A stretch of DNA of 45,616 nucleotides, from NCBI GenBank assembly GCA_009392815.1, contig VFFS01000034.1, positions 1 through 45,616 on the forward strand, read 5' to 3'. Each line of letters begins with the position of its first letter. Positions within the stretch are counted from its first letter, which is position 1. Shown one piece after another: positions 9,401-16,001 of this stretch. The notes beneath the pieces were generated by a model. That model saw only the letters and a program-made list of their open reading frames with translations, did no database searches and was not told the origin of the DNA. The position numbers and the translations under genes are program-made. This DNA is from SAR202 cluster bacterium (lineage in GTDB: Bacteria; Chloroflexota; Dehalococcoidia; Lucifugimonadales; UBA826).

Positions 9401-11012
9401 GTGGGTTACTAACCTGAGCGAATAATTGTTTGAAATAGTTGAACAAAATCGGATTTTCATCGGATAAAAATGCTAATGGGGTGTCGTTTCCCATTGAGCC
9501 TGTTGGTTCGTAGGCGTTTAATGCCATAGGTTCCATCAACATTCTGAAATCTTCCAGGGAATATCCAAAGGTGTTTTGTTTAGCCGTCAGTCCTTCTTGA
9601 CCACAACTTTTTGATGTTGTCATAGGGACAGGCAGATCTTCCAAGTAAACTCTGTTTTGTTTCAGCCACTCTCCATATGGCTTTTGGTCGGCGAGGCCTT
9701 TCTTAAGTTCTTCATCATTGATGATTTCGCCTTTTTCAGTATCTAGGAGGAACATTCTTCCAGGATAAATACGTTCCTTCAGTATTATTTTCTCCGGAGG
9801 AATGTCTATAACGCCAGTTTCAGAGGCCATCACAAGGAGTCCATCGGTGGTTACTAAGTATCTACAGGGTCTCAAACCATTACGGTCTAGGACCGCACAT
9901 ATTTTTTTGCCATCGGTACCTATCACTAAGGCAGGTCCGTCCCATGGTTCCATGATACTTGCGTGATATTCGTAGAAGTCCTTTTTCGTTTGGGCCATAG
10001 GGATGTGGTCCCCCCAAGCCTCTGGGATGAGCATCATCATGGAGTGTTCGATGGTCCTACCCGTACTGATAAGAAGTTCGAGCGCATTATCCAAAGATGC
10101 AGTATCGCTTTGTCCATTTTTTATTACGGGCACCAATTTTTGAGCATCTCTTCCAGAGATGCCTGACTCAAAGACTTTTTCCCTTGATGCCATCCAGTTG
10201 ACATTTCCTCGATGGGTGTTTATTTCTCCGTTGTGTATTACATATCTGTAAGGATGCGCTAGTTTCCAACTGCCGAGAGTATTTGTGCTAAACCGTGAGT
10301 GAACCAAGGCGAACGAGGAGTCAAAATTGCTATCAGCTAAATCAACATAAAACTCCTGGAGTTGATGCGCCATTACAAGTCCCTTATAAACAATTTTGTT
10401 GCATGAAAGGGAGCAAACATAAAAGTCTTCAGCTTGTGATAATCCTAAATTTTCGACAGATTTCTCAATCTGTCTTCTAAGCGTGTAAAGGGCAAATTCA
10501 AAGTTTTCATTACTGAGACTAGAATTGTTTGTAACAAAAAATTGAGTTATCAGAGGCCGGCTGGCGTTGGCCAGAACACCTATTTTGGATGGATCTATTG
10601 GTACATCACGCCAGGCTAGTAGTGACATACCTTCCGACTTAATGCAGGACTCAATTGTTTTTATGCACTTCTCGGCTTCGGAATTCTCTGAAGGTAGGAA
10701 TGTCATGCCTACCCCATATTGACCAGCTTCTGGTATGTCAATTCCCATCTGTTCTAGTTGCAAAGAGAAAAATTTATGGGGTATTTGGATGAGTATCCCG
10801 GCACCATCGCCGGTTTCGGGGTCAGCTCCAGCCGCTCCCCTGTGACCCAAATGACAAAGGGCTTCTAGTCCCTGGTCGACTATTTTATGAGATTTAACAC
10901 CCTTTATATCAGCTACCATTCCAACGCCGCATGCGTCGTGTTCAAACGACGGGTCGTACAGGCCTTGTTTTACCAGTTTAGGTAAATTCGGGTGTTTATA
11001 TTTATTTCGCAT
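6450..11012 (-). CDS. gltB: Glutamate synthase (NADPH) large subunit
   Basis: This catalytic alpha subunit of GOGAT (1520 residues, full length) transfers glutamine amide nitrogen to 2-oxoglutarate to give two glutamates. The N-terminal nucleophile cysteine is Cys28 in HDACGVGM, implying removal of a 27-residue propeptide. The glutaminase domain spans about 28-430, a central domain about 480-780, and the FMN synthase domain about 830-1210 with GGEGGEDSARY and GHSGGTGASP. The 3Fe-4S cysteines lie in CIMLRKCHLNTCSVG. The C-terminal GxGxG beta-helix is about 1270-1490. AGGA lies just before the ATG, and the glnA stop is only 32 bases upstream, so these genes are very likely co-transcribed. Confidence 0.98.
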   Translation of the reverse strand: MRNKYKHPNLPKLVKQGLYDPSFEHDACGVGMVADIKGVKSHKIVDQGLEALCHLGHRGAAGADPETGDGAGILIQIPHKFFSLQLEQMGIDIPEAGQYGVGMTFLPSENSEAEKCIKTIESCIKSEGMSLLAWRDVPIDPSKIGVLANASRPLITQFFVTNNSSLSNENFEFALYTLRRQIEKSVENLGLSQAEDFYVCSLSCNKIVYKGLVMAHQLQEFYVDLADSNFDSSFALVHSRFSTNTLGSWKLAHPYRYVIHNGEINTHRGNVNWMASREKVFESGISGRDAQKLVPVIKNGQSDTASLDNALELLISTGRTIEHSMMMLIPEAWGDHIPMAQTKKDFYEYHASIMEPWDGPALVIGTDGKKICAVLDRNGLRPCRYLVTTDGLLVMASETGVIDIPPEKIILKERIYPGRMFLLDTEKGEIINDEELKKGLADQKPYGEWLKQNRVYLEDLPVPMTTSKSCGQEGLTAKQNTFGYSLEDFRMLMEPMALNAYEPTGSMGNDTPLAFLSDENPILFNYFKQLFAQVSNPPLDAIREELVTSLMATIGEERNIFKETPEHCRQITIRKPVITNGELIRIKECNLEGLKTKTISILFNPNRKSGLKNGMDRIRREASLAIKEGASILVLSDQGVDEENAPIPSLLATAGVHHHLIKEGTRTKVGLVIETGEAREVAHFSLLIGFGAGAINPYLAFETLKTQIEAGEFSENISFPQAELNYLEACHKGILKTMSKMGISTIQSYRGAQIFEAIGLNKELIDEYFTSTPSRIGGIGLDEIQKEVIDRHSTAYGTTRPYGNLQINPGGQYQWRRDGEFHMWNPKTIASLQHAVKNNQWDSYQQFADHVDNESKRLSTIRGLLEFKEVKNSIHIDEVEPASEIVKRFATGAISLGSISREAHETMAVAMNRIGARSNTGEGGEDSARYIPDQNGDSRNSAVKQVASGRFGVSINYLSSAKDLQIKMAQGAKPGEGGQLPGHKVDEYIGKVRNSTPGVELISPPPHHDIYSIEDLAQLIHDLKNSNPDARVHVKLVAESGVGTIAAGVSKGHGDVVLISGHSGGTGASPESSIKHAGLPWELGVAETQQVLVMNDLRGRIVVQTDGQIKTGRDVAIACLLGAEEFGLATGPLISMGCIMLRKCHLNTCSVGIATQDPDLRKKFAGEPEHVINYFFFIAEHLRQIMAQLGIKSISEMVGRVDLLDGSKAIDHWKAKGIDFTNLLHNPVVPEGVERHCVTNQDHGLEKALDQELVNESKPALEHGQQVIIKKTIDNSNRTVGTILSHQVAKTYGEDGLPEGTIQLQFEGSGGQSFGAFLSKGISVDLNGDANDYFCKGLSGGKVVIKPPTSSTFIPEENIIIGNVALYGATSGQVFIRGIAGERFAVRNSGAEAVVEGVGDHGCEYMTRGKVVILGSTGRNFAAGMSGGEAYVLDESGKFESLCNKGLVSLEPVTAPSDIKDLHRLIKTHASLTGSSNATRILKNWDETLLNFIKVMPNDYKRVLEEMKISEDKVTVSKDG

Positions 11013-11044
11013 ATGTTTCCTGAATTACTTCCTGATGACCTAAT

Positions 11045-12382
11045 TCAAAGTATAGGCAAGTATTTTTCTAATTCGTATTGCGATATCTGAGAACTGTAGT
11101 TTTCCCATTCGATCTTTTTGTTTTCTATGAAGCTGTTAAAAACTTCGTCTCCAAGTGAGCTTCTTACCAAATCACTAGCCTCGGTTACTTGAATAGCCTC
11201 CCAAAGATTACCGGGTAACGACTCTATTCCTAGCTTCTTACGTTCCGAAGGAGCTAAGTGATGGACGTTTTCCTCAATAGCAGGAGGGAGATTATATCCT
11301 TTATCGACACCTTCCATTCCTGCTGCGAGCATAACGCTGAAAGCAAGGTAGGGGTTGCAAGCTGGGTCTGGGGCCCTGTATTCGATTCTACGAGAGGATT
11401 CTCTCCCTGGTTTAAATGACGGTATCCGAATAAGGTCGGACCTATTAACTTCTGCCCACGTCACATATGTTGGGGCCTCATAACTTGGAACAAGTCTTTT
11501 GTATGAGTTAACCCATTGGTTTGTAACAAGAGTGATTTCTCGAGCATGTTTCAACAATCCAGCGCAAAACTGTCTTGCTGTCTCCGACATGTGATGTCTC
11601 CCGGTCTCACTGTAGAAAACATTCTCGTCGCCCTTGAAAAGGGACATGTTGGTGTGCATTCCATTTCCATTGATGTCCGCCGATGGTTTTGGCATGAAAG
11701 ATGCGAAATAACCTTGGCTCATAGCAATTTCTTTGACCACCAACTTATAAGTCATCACGGTATCGGCCATTGTTAATGCATCTGTATGTCGTAGATCAAT
11801 TTCATGTTGACTGGGAGCGGCTTCATGATGGCTTGATTCTACTGGTATTCCCAATTCTTCCAGAGTGAGTACTGTTTCCCTTCTGAGGTCAGTACCTAAA
11901 TCAGGTGTATTCTGGTCAAAGTAACCGCTTGAGTCTAAGAAGCCAGTTCCAGTTTGGTCTTTGAAATAAAAATATTCGAGTTCTGGAGCAACATAGTAAG
12001 TGAAACCTTTGTCGGAAGCTCTTTTTATATTACGTCTTAAAACGGATCGTGGATCACCCTCAAAAGGTTTGTCGTCTGGGGTAACGATGTCGCAAAACAT
12101 CCTCGCCACAGCATTTGTACGTGGTCTCCAGGGAAGAATGCTGAACGTCGTAGGATCTGCTAGAGCATATAAATCACGTTCATCTTCTCTTGCATAACCC
12201 GCTATAGCTGATCCATCAAATCCCATTCCTCGTGTTAAAGCGTTCTCAAGTTCCTCAACCGTGATTGCGAATCCTTTTATCCCACCCAATATATCTGTAA
12301 ACCACAGGCGGATGAATTTGACGTCGTTTTCACGAGCTTCATGAAGTACATATTCAACGGCTTCACTATTACGTTTTAGCAT
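11045..12382 (-). CDS. glnA: Glutamine synthetase type I, alpha-like
   Basis: This ATP-dependent glutamate-ammonia ligase has 445 residues, matching the shorter GSI-alpha class that lacks the ~25-residue insertion. The N-terminal beta-grasp contains GMGFDGSAIAGYAREDERD. Arg65 there lines up with the arginine of Bacillus-type enzymes involved in glutamine feedback. Metal-binding segments include PELEYFYF, SSHHEAAPSQHEIDLR and NGNGMHTNMSL; the ATP and phosphate segment is SYKRLVPSYEAPTYVTW, and the glutamate site is RIEYRAPDPACNPYLAFSVML. The region equivalent to the adenylylation loop reads ENVHHLAPSERK, with no tyrosine. The start has GGAGG eight bases before the ATG. It is the second gene of a tandem GS pair, followed directly by gltB. 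Confidence 0.95.
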   Translation of the reverse strand: MLKRNSEAVEYVLHEARENDVKFIRLWFTDILGGIKGFAITVEELENALTRGMGFDGSAIAGYAREDERDLYALADPTTFSILPWRPRTNAVARMFCDIVTPDDKPFEGDPRSVLRRNIKRASDKGFTYYVAPELEYFYFKDQTGTGFLDSSGYFDQNTPDLGTDLRRETVLTLEELGIPVESSHHEAAPSQHEIDLRHTDALTMADTVMTYKLVVKEIAMSQGYFASFMPKPSADINGNGMHTNMSLFKGDENVFYSETGRHHMSETARQFCAGLLKHAREITLVTNQWVNSYKRLVPSYEAPTYVTWAEVNRSDLIRIPSFKPGRESSRRIEYRAPDPACNPYLAFSVMLAAGMEGVDKGYNLPPAIEENVHHLAPSERKKLGIESLPGNLWEAIQVTEASDLVRSSLGDEVFNSFIENKKIEWENYSSQISQYELEKYLPIL

Positions 12383-12624
12383 TCTTTGGCCCTCCTCTGA
12401 ACCAATAAATCACTTGGTTCGGATTTGGTGGTCGACGAAATCACCGTCAGCAGTTGATGCAGGTCGGAGAATGTTCGTAAACGGCGATCGGATTCTTTTG
12501 ATTTGAAGGGTAAAAATCGTATCTGTTTGTGAAATAAGTGTCAATTGAATTTTGTGACTAACACGCTTGGAGATTCACATGCCACCTGGTATTTGTAAGG
12601 AGCACGTGGTCCAAGCTGTACTTT
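12383..12624 (-). promoter_or_regulatory. Spacer between the two glutamine synthetase genes
   Basis: This 242-base gap contains no gene. It probably carries a second promoter for the glnA(alpha)-gltBD part. On the minus strand, bases 12464-12453 read ACCTGCATCAAC, close to the two CCTGCATCGA repeats found upstream of the other glnA at 14143-14172. A shared regulator site is possible but unproven. Confidence 0.35.
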
Positions 12625-14058
12625 TTATGCGTCGAATGAGAGATAAAATTCGTATGGGTGAGGCCTAAGTCTTACAGGATCAACGTCATGTTCTCTTTTG
12701 TAGCTGATCCAGTTCTTTATTACGTCTTCGGTGAATACTCCACCTTTTAGAAGATACTCATGATCTTCTTCGAGAGATTCGAGGGCCTCTTCTAAGCTAC
12801 TAGGTACTTGAGGAAATGCAGAGGTTTCTTCGGCGGAGAGTTCAAAGAGATCTTGTTGGAGAGGTTCTCCAGGGTCGTAACCGTTTTCTATTCCATCAAG
12901 CCCAGCCATAAGCATAGCTGCGAACGTCAGATATGGGTTGCATGTGGGGTCGGCAGATCTGAATTCCACTCTTTTTGCTTTCGGATCGTTGAAGTACATG
13001 GGTATTCTGCATGCGGCTGAACGATTTCTCGCTGAAAGCGCCAGTATAGTGGGGGCTTCAAATCCGGGAGTGAGTCTCTTATAGGAGTTGGTCGTTGGAG
13101 CTGCAAGAGCCATAAGTGACTTGCCGTGCTTGATGAGTCCCCCTATGTAATTTAGTGCTAGGTCAGACAATCCAGCGTACCCATCACCAGCAAACAATGG
13201 GACACCGTCTTTCCAAATTGATTGGTGGGTATGCATTCCGGTGCCGTTATCTTCAAACAAAGGTTTAGGCATAAATGTGACAACTTTGCCGTGCCTTTTT
13301 GCGACATTTCGCACTGCATATTTGTACATCATCACAGAGTCAGCTGTAGTGAGCAGGGAGTCATATTTCATATCGATTTCAGCCTGTCCACCAGTTGCAA
13401 CCTCATGGTGTTGCGCTTCTATTGTCAACCCAAAATCATTTACCAAAGACCTCACCATCTCACTCCGAAGGTCCTGACCAGTATCCATTGGAGATGCGGG
13501 GAAGTAACCCTCTTTGTGTCTAGGACGATAGCCTTTGTTAATTGTTTCTCCGTCCAACATATAGGGCTCACCAGAATTCCAAATGCCTTCGTCGGAGTCG
13601 ACTTTATGGAACCCAAAGTTGGAGCCGTAATCGAATTGAACTGAGTCGAAGATGAAAAATTCCACTTCAGGACCCCAGAAGGATGTATCGCCTATTCCAG
13701 TGGCTTTTAAGTATTCTTCGGCTTTTTTTGCGACATTTCTAGGGTCTCTGCTGTAACTTTCGCCACTTATTGGGTCCCTGATATCAGCTATGCATGTGAC
13801 TGTGCCTTTGTAAAAGGGGTCTACTTTCGCTGTTTGGGGATCTGGGACAATAAGCATGTCTGACTCATCGATGCTCTGAAATCCGCGTATACTTGAGCCA
13901 TCAAACCCGACTCCCTTACAAATCAAATCATCATCTACTTGGCCAACTGGTACGGAAAAGTGCTGCCATGTCCCCGGAAGATCGGTGAATTTAAGATCTA
14001 GAATGTCACACCCGTTGTCTTTCATCAGCTTTAGTATTTCTGCCGCTTCATTCGCCAA
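12625..14058 (-). CDS. glnA: Glutamine synthetase type I, beta-like, with Phe at the adenylylation site
   Basis: This second glutamate-ammonia ligase (477 residues) has the full-length GSI-beta architecture. Hallmarks are KFTDLPGTWQHFSVP at the N-terminus, GFDGSSIRGFQSIDESDM, PEVEFFIFD, EAQHHEVATGGQAEIDM, the ATP segment NSYKRLTPGFEAP, and the C-terminal RLRPHPYEFYLS. The loop carrying the regulatory tyrosine in enterobacterial enzymes (NLYDLPPEE) reads DLFELSAEE here, so the target residue is Phe405 and classical GlnE adenylylation cannot occur. Translation begins at TTG with GGGAG nine bases before it. It heads the minus-strand operon and is divergent from the candidate selenoprotein gene, with 280 bases between them. 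Confidence 0.95.
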   Translation of the reverse strand: MANEAAEILKLMKDNGCDILDLKFTDLPGTWQHFSVPVGQVDDDLICKGVGFDGSSIRGFQSIDESDMLIVPDPQTAKVDPFYKGTVTCIADIRDPISGESYSRDPRNVAKKAEEYLKATGIGDTSFWGPEVEFFIFDSVQFDYGSNFGFHKVDSDEGIWNSGEPYMLDGETINKGYRPRHKEGYFPASPMDTGQDLRSEMVRSLVNDFGLTIEAQHHEVATGGQAEIDMKYDSLLTTADSVMMYKYAVRNVAKRHGKVVTFMPKPLFEDNGTGMHTHQSIWKDGVPLFAGDGYAGLSDLALNYIGGLIKHGKSLMALAAPTTNSYKRLTPGFEAPTILALSARNRSAACRIPMYFNDPKAKRVEFRSADPTCNPYLTFAAMLMAGLDGIENGYDPGEPLQQDLFELSAEETSAFPQVPSSLEEALESLEEDHEYLLKGGVFTEDVIKNWISYKREHDVDPVRLRPHPYEFYLSFDA

Positions 14059-14142
14059 GTGGATTTCTCCCGTTAGTTATTTTTCGTTTTCTAAGTCGCT
14101 GTGTGTTAAAAGGTGTATGGTCAAATCTGCTCGAATATTATC

Positions 14143-14172
14143 CCTGCATCGACTTTAATAAACCTGCATCGA
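14143..14172. repeat. Two CCTGCATCGA direct repeats 20 bp apart
   Basis: CCTGCATCGA occurs at 14143-14152 and again at 14163-14172, exactly 20 bases or about two helical turns apart. They lie in the divergent promoter region between glnA(beta) and the selenoprotein gene. Such spacing suits a dimeric or cooperatively binding regulator. A near match lies upstream of glnA(alpha), and CTGCATCGA occurs again at 15749-15757. Confidence 0.5.
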
Positions 14173-14244
14173 TTGTTAACTAATTGTTACAGCTGTGCAA
14201 CTTTATTCGCTTCACTCAATTATGTTTTGACAGGATATGGAACT

Positions 14245-14274
14245 TTGACGTTTTTTGGCGGGTGTAAGTAAAAT
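14245..14274 (+). promoter_or_regulatory. Candidate sigma70-type promoter for the selenoprotein-rnc unit
   Basis: TTGACG (14245-14250) and TAAAAT (14269-14274) are separated by 18 bases and would start transcription about 60 bases before the ATG at 14339. The -10 box is flanked by an inverted repeat, GTAAG and CTTAC (14264-14268 and 14275-14279), which could be an operator overlapping the promoter. This was found by eye only. Confidence 0.5.
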
Positions 14275-14338
14275 CTTACGCAGACCCTAAACTAGAAATG
14301 GATCTTCTACTACTGTATGGAATCCCAAGGAGCTAGAA

Positions 14339-14968
14339 ATGGTTAGTTTGAAATGTGATGTCTTTTACGACTTTGCTTGACCTTATGTGTTTAATGCAGC
14401 CGTGTGGCTGGATACTGTAAAAAAGGAAATTGGAGATGATTTGGATCTGAACTGGAGAAATTTCTCTCTGCAGCAGATCAATGCCAAAGATGCTGGAGAC
14501 TGGAAAGTTTGGGAAGAGGAAGATTATACAGAGACTAGGTCATTGTTAGCGGCGATTGCTGGTGAAGCCGCAAAAAGGCAAGGTAAAGAAGCTTTCAACA
14601 AATTCTTTCTATCGCTGTTAACTGAACGACACGGGGGAAACAGAGCTCCGTTAAATGATAATGAAGTGTTCCTGAAAATAGCAGGGGAGTCTGGCCTGGA
14701 TACTTCTCAGTTTAAACAAGACCTGAATGACCCTGAACTTGTTAAGATAGTAGCGGACGACCACATTGAAGCTACAGAAGTCCATGGAGCATTCGGCACT
14801 CCTACTTTCATTTTCCCCAATGGACAAGCTGCATATATCAAAACATTTATACCTCCTGAGAATGAATCATTGAAAACCTTCGAACATTTCTTGGGAATGT
14901 TTTCACAACGCTCCTACATCGGGGAAGTCAAGCGGCCTCAGCCACCTTGGCCGAAAGGCGCTGTATAA
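14339..14968 (+). CDS. DsbA/FrnE-like thioredoxin-fold protein, candidate selenoprotein (in-frame TGA)
   Basis: The reading frame starts at ATG 14339, six bases after a perfect AAGGAG, and runs 209 codons to 14968 with one in-frame TGA at 14378-14380 (codon 14). The residues around it read CDVFYDFA-(TGA)-PYVFNAAVWLD. In DsbA/FrnE/HCCA-isomerase proteins this position is the nucleophilic cysteine of CPxC, so TGA most likely encodes selenocysteine. The rest is intact: a helical insertion, then the cis-proline loop FGTPTFIFPNG near residues 155-165, and a C-terminal helix. There is no second cysteine in the motif (U-P-Y-V); the only nearby thiol is Cys6. Expected role is thiol-disulfide or peroxide chemistry, apparently cytosolic because no signal peptide is seen. 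A start at GTG 14387 would delete the first strand and active site. TGA is a normal stop in neighbouring genes (thrC, folE). The alternative is a pseudogene with a Cys-to-stop change. Confidence 0.8.
14378..14413 (+). promoter_or_regulatory. Candidate bacterial SECIS element
   Basis: Just after the TGA, CAGCC (14397-14401) pairs with GGCTG (14406-14410) around a four-base GTGT loop. A G-G mismatch and two further A-T pairs extend the stem. The loop begins 22 bases after the TGA and its first base is G. Small size, position inside the coding region, distance to the TGA and a G at the start of the loop all fit the published bacterial SECIS pattern. Pairing was done by eye, not by energy calculation. 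Confidence 0.6.
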
Positions 14969-15009
14969 AATAATTGTTCACACCTAGACTTTCTCAATTG
15001 TTTACTTTA

Positions 15010-15732
15010 ATGAAGAAAGCTGAAGTGTCCCCTGTTGAAGACCCAGAGTTGAGAATGCTGGAATCTAAACTAGGGATTGCTTTTAAAGACAAAAGATTGC
15101 TTGTACAGGCATTGACTCATAGCTCCGCTGTGAATGAGACAGATTTAGGCGATTCAATGAGTAATGAGAGACTGGAGTTTCTAGGGGACGCTCTTATAGG
15201 GCTCGTTATTGCGCAGTTACTATTTGAATCTGTGAAAGACTTTAACGAGGGGGATCTAACAAGCCTTCGTTCCCAAATCGTGAGGGGATCTACTTTGCAA
15301 GGAGCCGCTAGGGGACTCTGTCTTAATAGGTTCCTGATACTTGGTAGAGGGGAAAGAAAATCAGGTGGAGCCGACCGTCCTTCTAACCTTGAGGATTGTT
15401 TTGAAGCTCTTATCGGTGCGGTCTATTTGGACAGAGGTTTCGAAACAGCTTCTCAGGCTGTCAAAAGATGGTTGTCAATTCCGATAGATGAAGCACTAAC
15501 TCAAGGCGTTATGAAAGATCCCAAAACAGCCTTACAGCATCTGATGCAAATGAGGAGTGGGGAAATTCCTAAATATAGAATCATTGAACAAACCGGGCCG
15601 GACCATTCGTCGCCTGTATTTGTTTCAGAAGTGTCTGTGGGGGGCACTTCATTGGGTCAGGGTAGAGGTTTGAGTAAATCGGCTTCAGAGAAGGAAGCAG
15701 CGTCAGAAGCATTAAAGAAATTGGCGGACTAG
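15010..15732 (+). CDS. rnc: Ribonuclease III
   Basis: This double-strand-specific endoribonuclease acts in rRNA and mRNA processing. The catalytic RNase III domain (about residues 15-150) has the signature ERLEFLGDALIGLV and the second acidic cluster DCFEALIGAVYLD. The double-stranded RNA-binding domain follows at about 165-238 (DPKTALQHLMQ ... GLSKSASEKEAASEAL). I chose ATG 15010, giving 240 residues; a TTG at 14974 would add 12, and neither has a clear Shine-Dalgarno sequence, which suggests coupling to the upstream selenoprotein gene 41 bases away. Family identification is firm; the exact start is not. Confidence 0.95.
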   Translation: MKKAEVSPVEDPELRMLESKLGIAFKDKRLLVQALTHSSAVNETDLGDSMSNERLEFLGDALIGLVIAQLLFESVKDFNEGDLTSLRSQIVRGSTLQGAARGLCLNRFLILGRGERKSGGADRPSNLEDCFEALIGAVYLDRGFETASQAVKRWLSIPIDEALTQGVMKDPKTALQHLMQMRSGEIPKYRIIEQTGPDHSSPVFVSEVSVGGTSLGQGRGLSKSASEKEAASEALKKLAD

Positions 15733-16001
15733 CCGACTTGAAACTCGGCTGCATCGAATATCAATATGCCTTCCCTGCGCGTATTACAAATCGAGTCGAT
15801 GTCGACGGCTGTTCTCCTAGGATAAGACTAATCCCGAAAATAAGGCTTAATGCCCCTAAAATATTGTGGACTAAAACGGGAAATAGCGGTTGTGAAAAAA
15901 ACTTCGAGTCTATGATAACCTTGCCCTGATCTAGGTGGCAGTGGTGGAAAATAAAATGCAGAATAAAGTCTAAAAAGACTGGCAAAACGGAGATACTCCC
16001 C
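15733..16001. other. Gap between rnc and the TPP enzyme gene
   Basis: I find no convincing gene in this 269-base gap. A short inverted repeat, AGCCGA ... TCGGCT (15731-15750), lies right after the rnc stop but has no T-run. CTGCATCGA at 15749-15757 repeats the motif found upstream of glnA. A hydrophobic 80-codon minus-strand frame crosses the region but has no ribosome-binding site. GGAG lies about nine bases before the downstream ATG. Confidence 0.4.

Noticed and set aside
13222-13644. 140-codon plus-strand frame opposite glnA(beta)
   Set aside because: Fully antisense to a clear glutamine synthetase gene and low-quality composition; a shadow frame.
14387-14968. GTG start giving a 193-residue protein for the DsbA-like gene
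   Set aside because: It lacks a ribosome-binding site and removes the first strand and active site; the ATG at 14339 has a perfect Shine-Dalgarno, in frame through the TGA.
14339-14968. Pseudogene explanation for the in-frame TGA
   Set aside because: Only this one codon is disrupted, it falls exactly on the active-site position, the rest of the frame is intact and a SECIS-like hairpin follows; not formally excluded.
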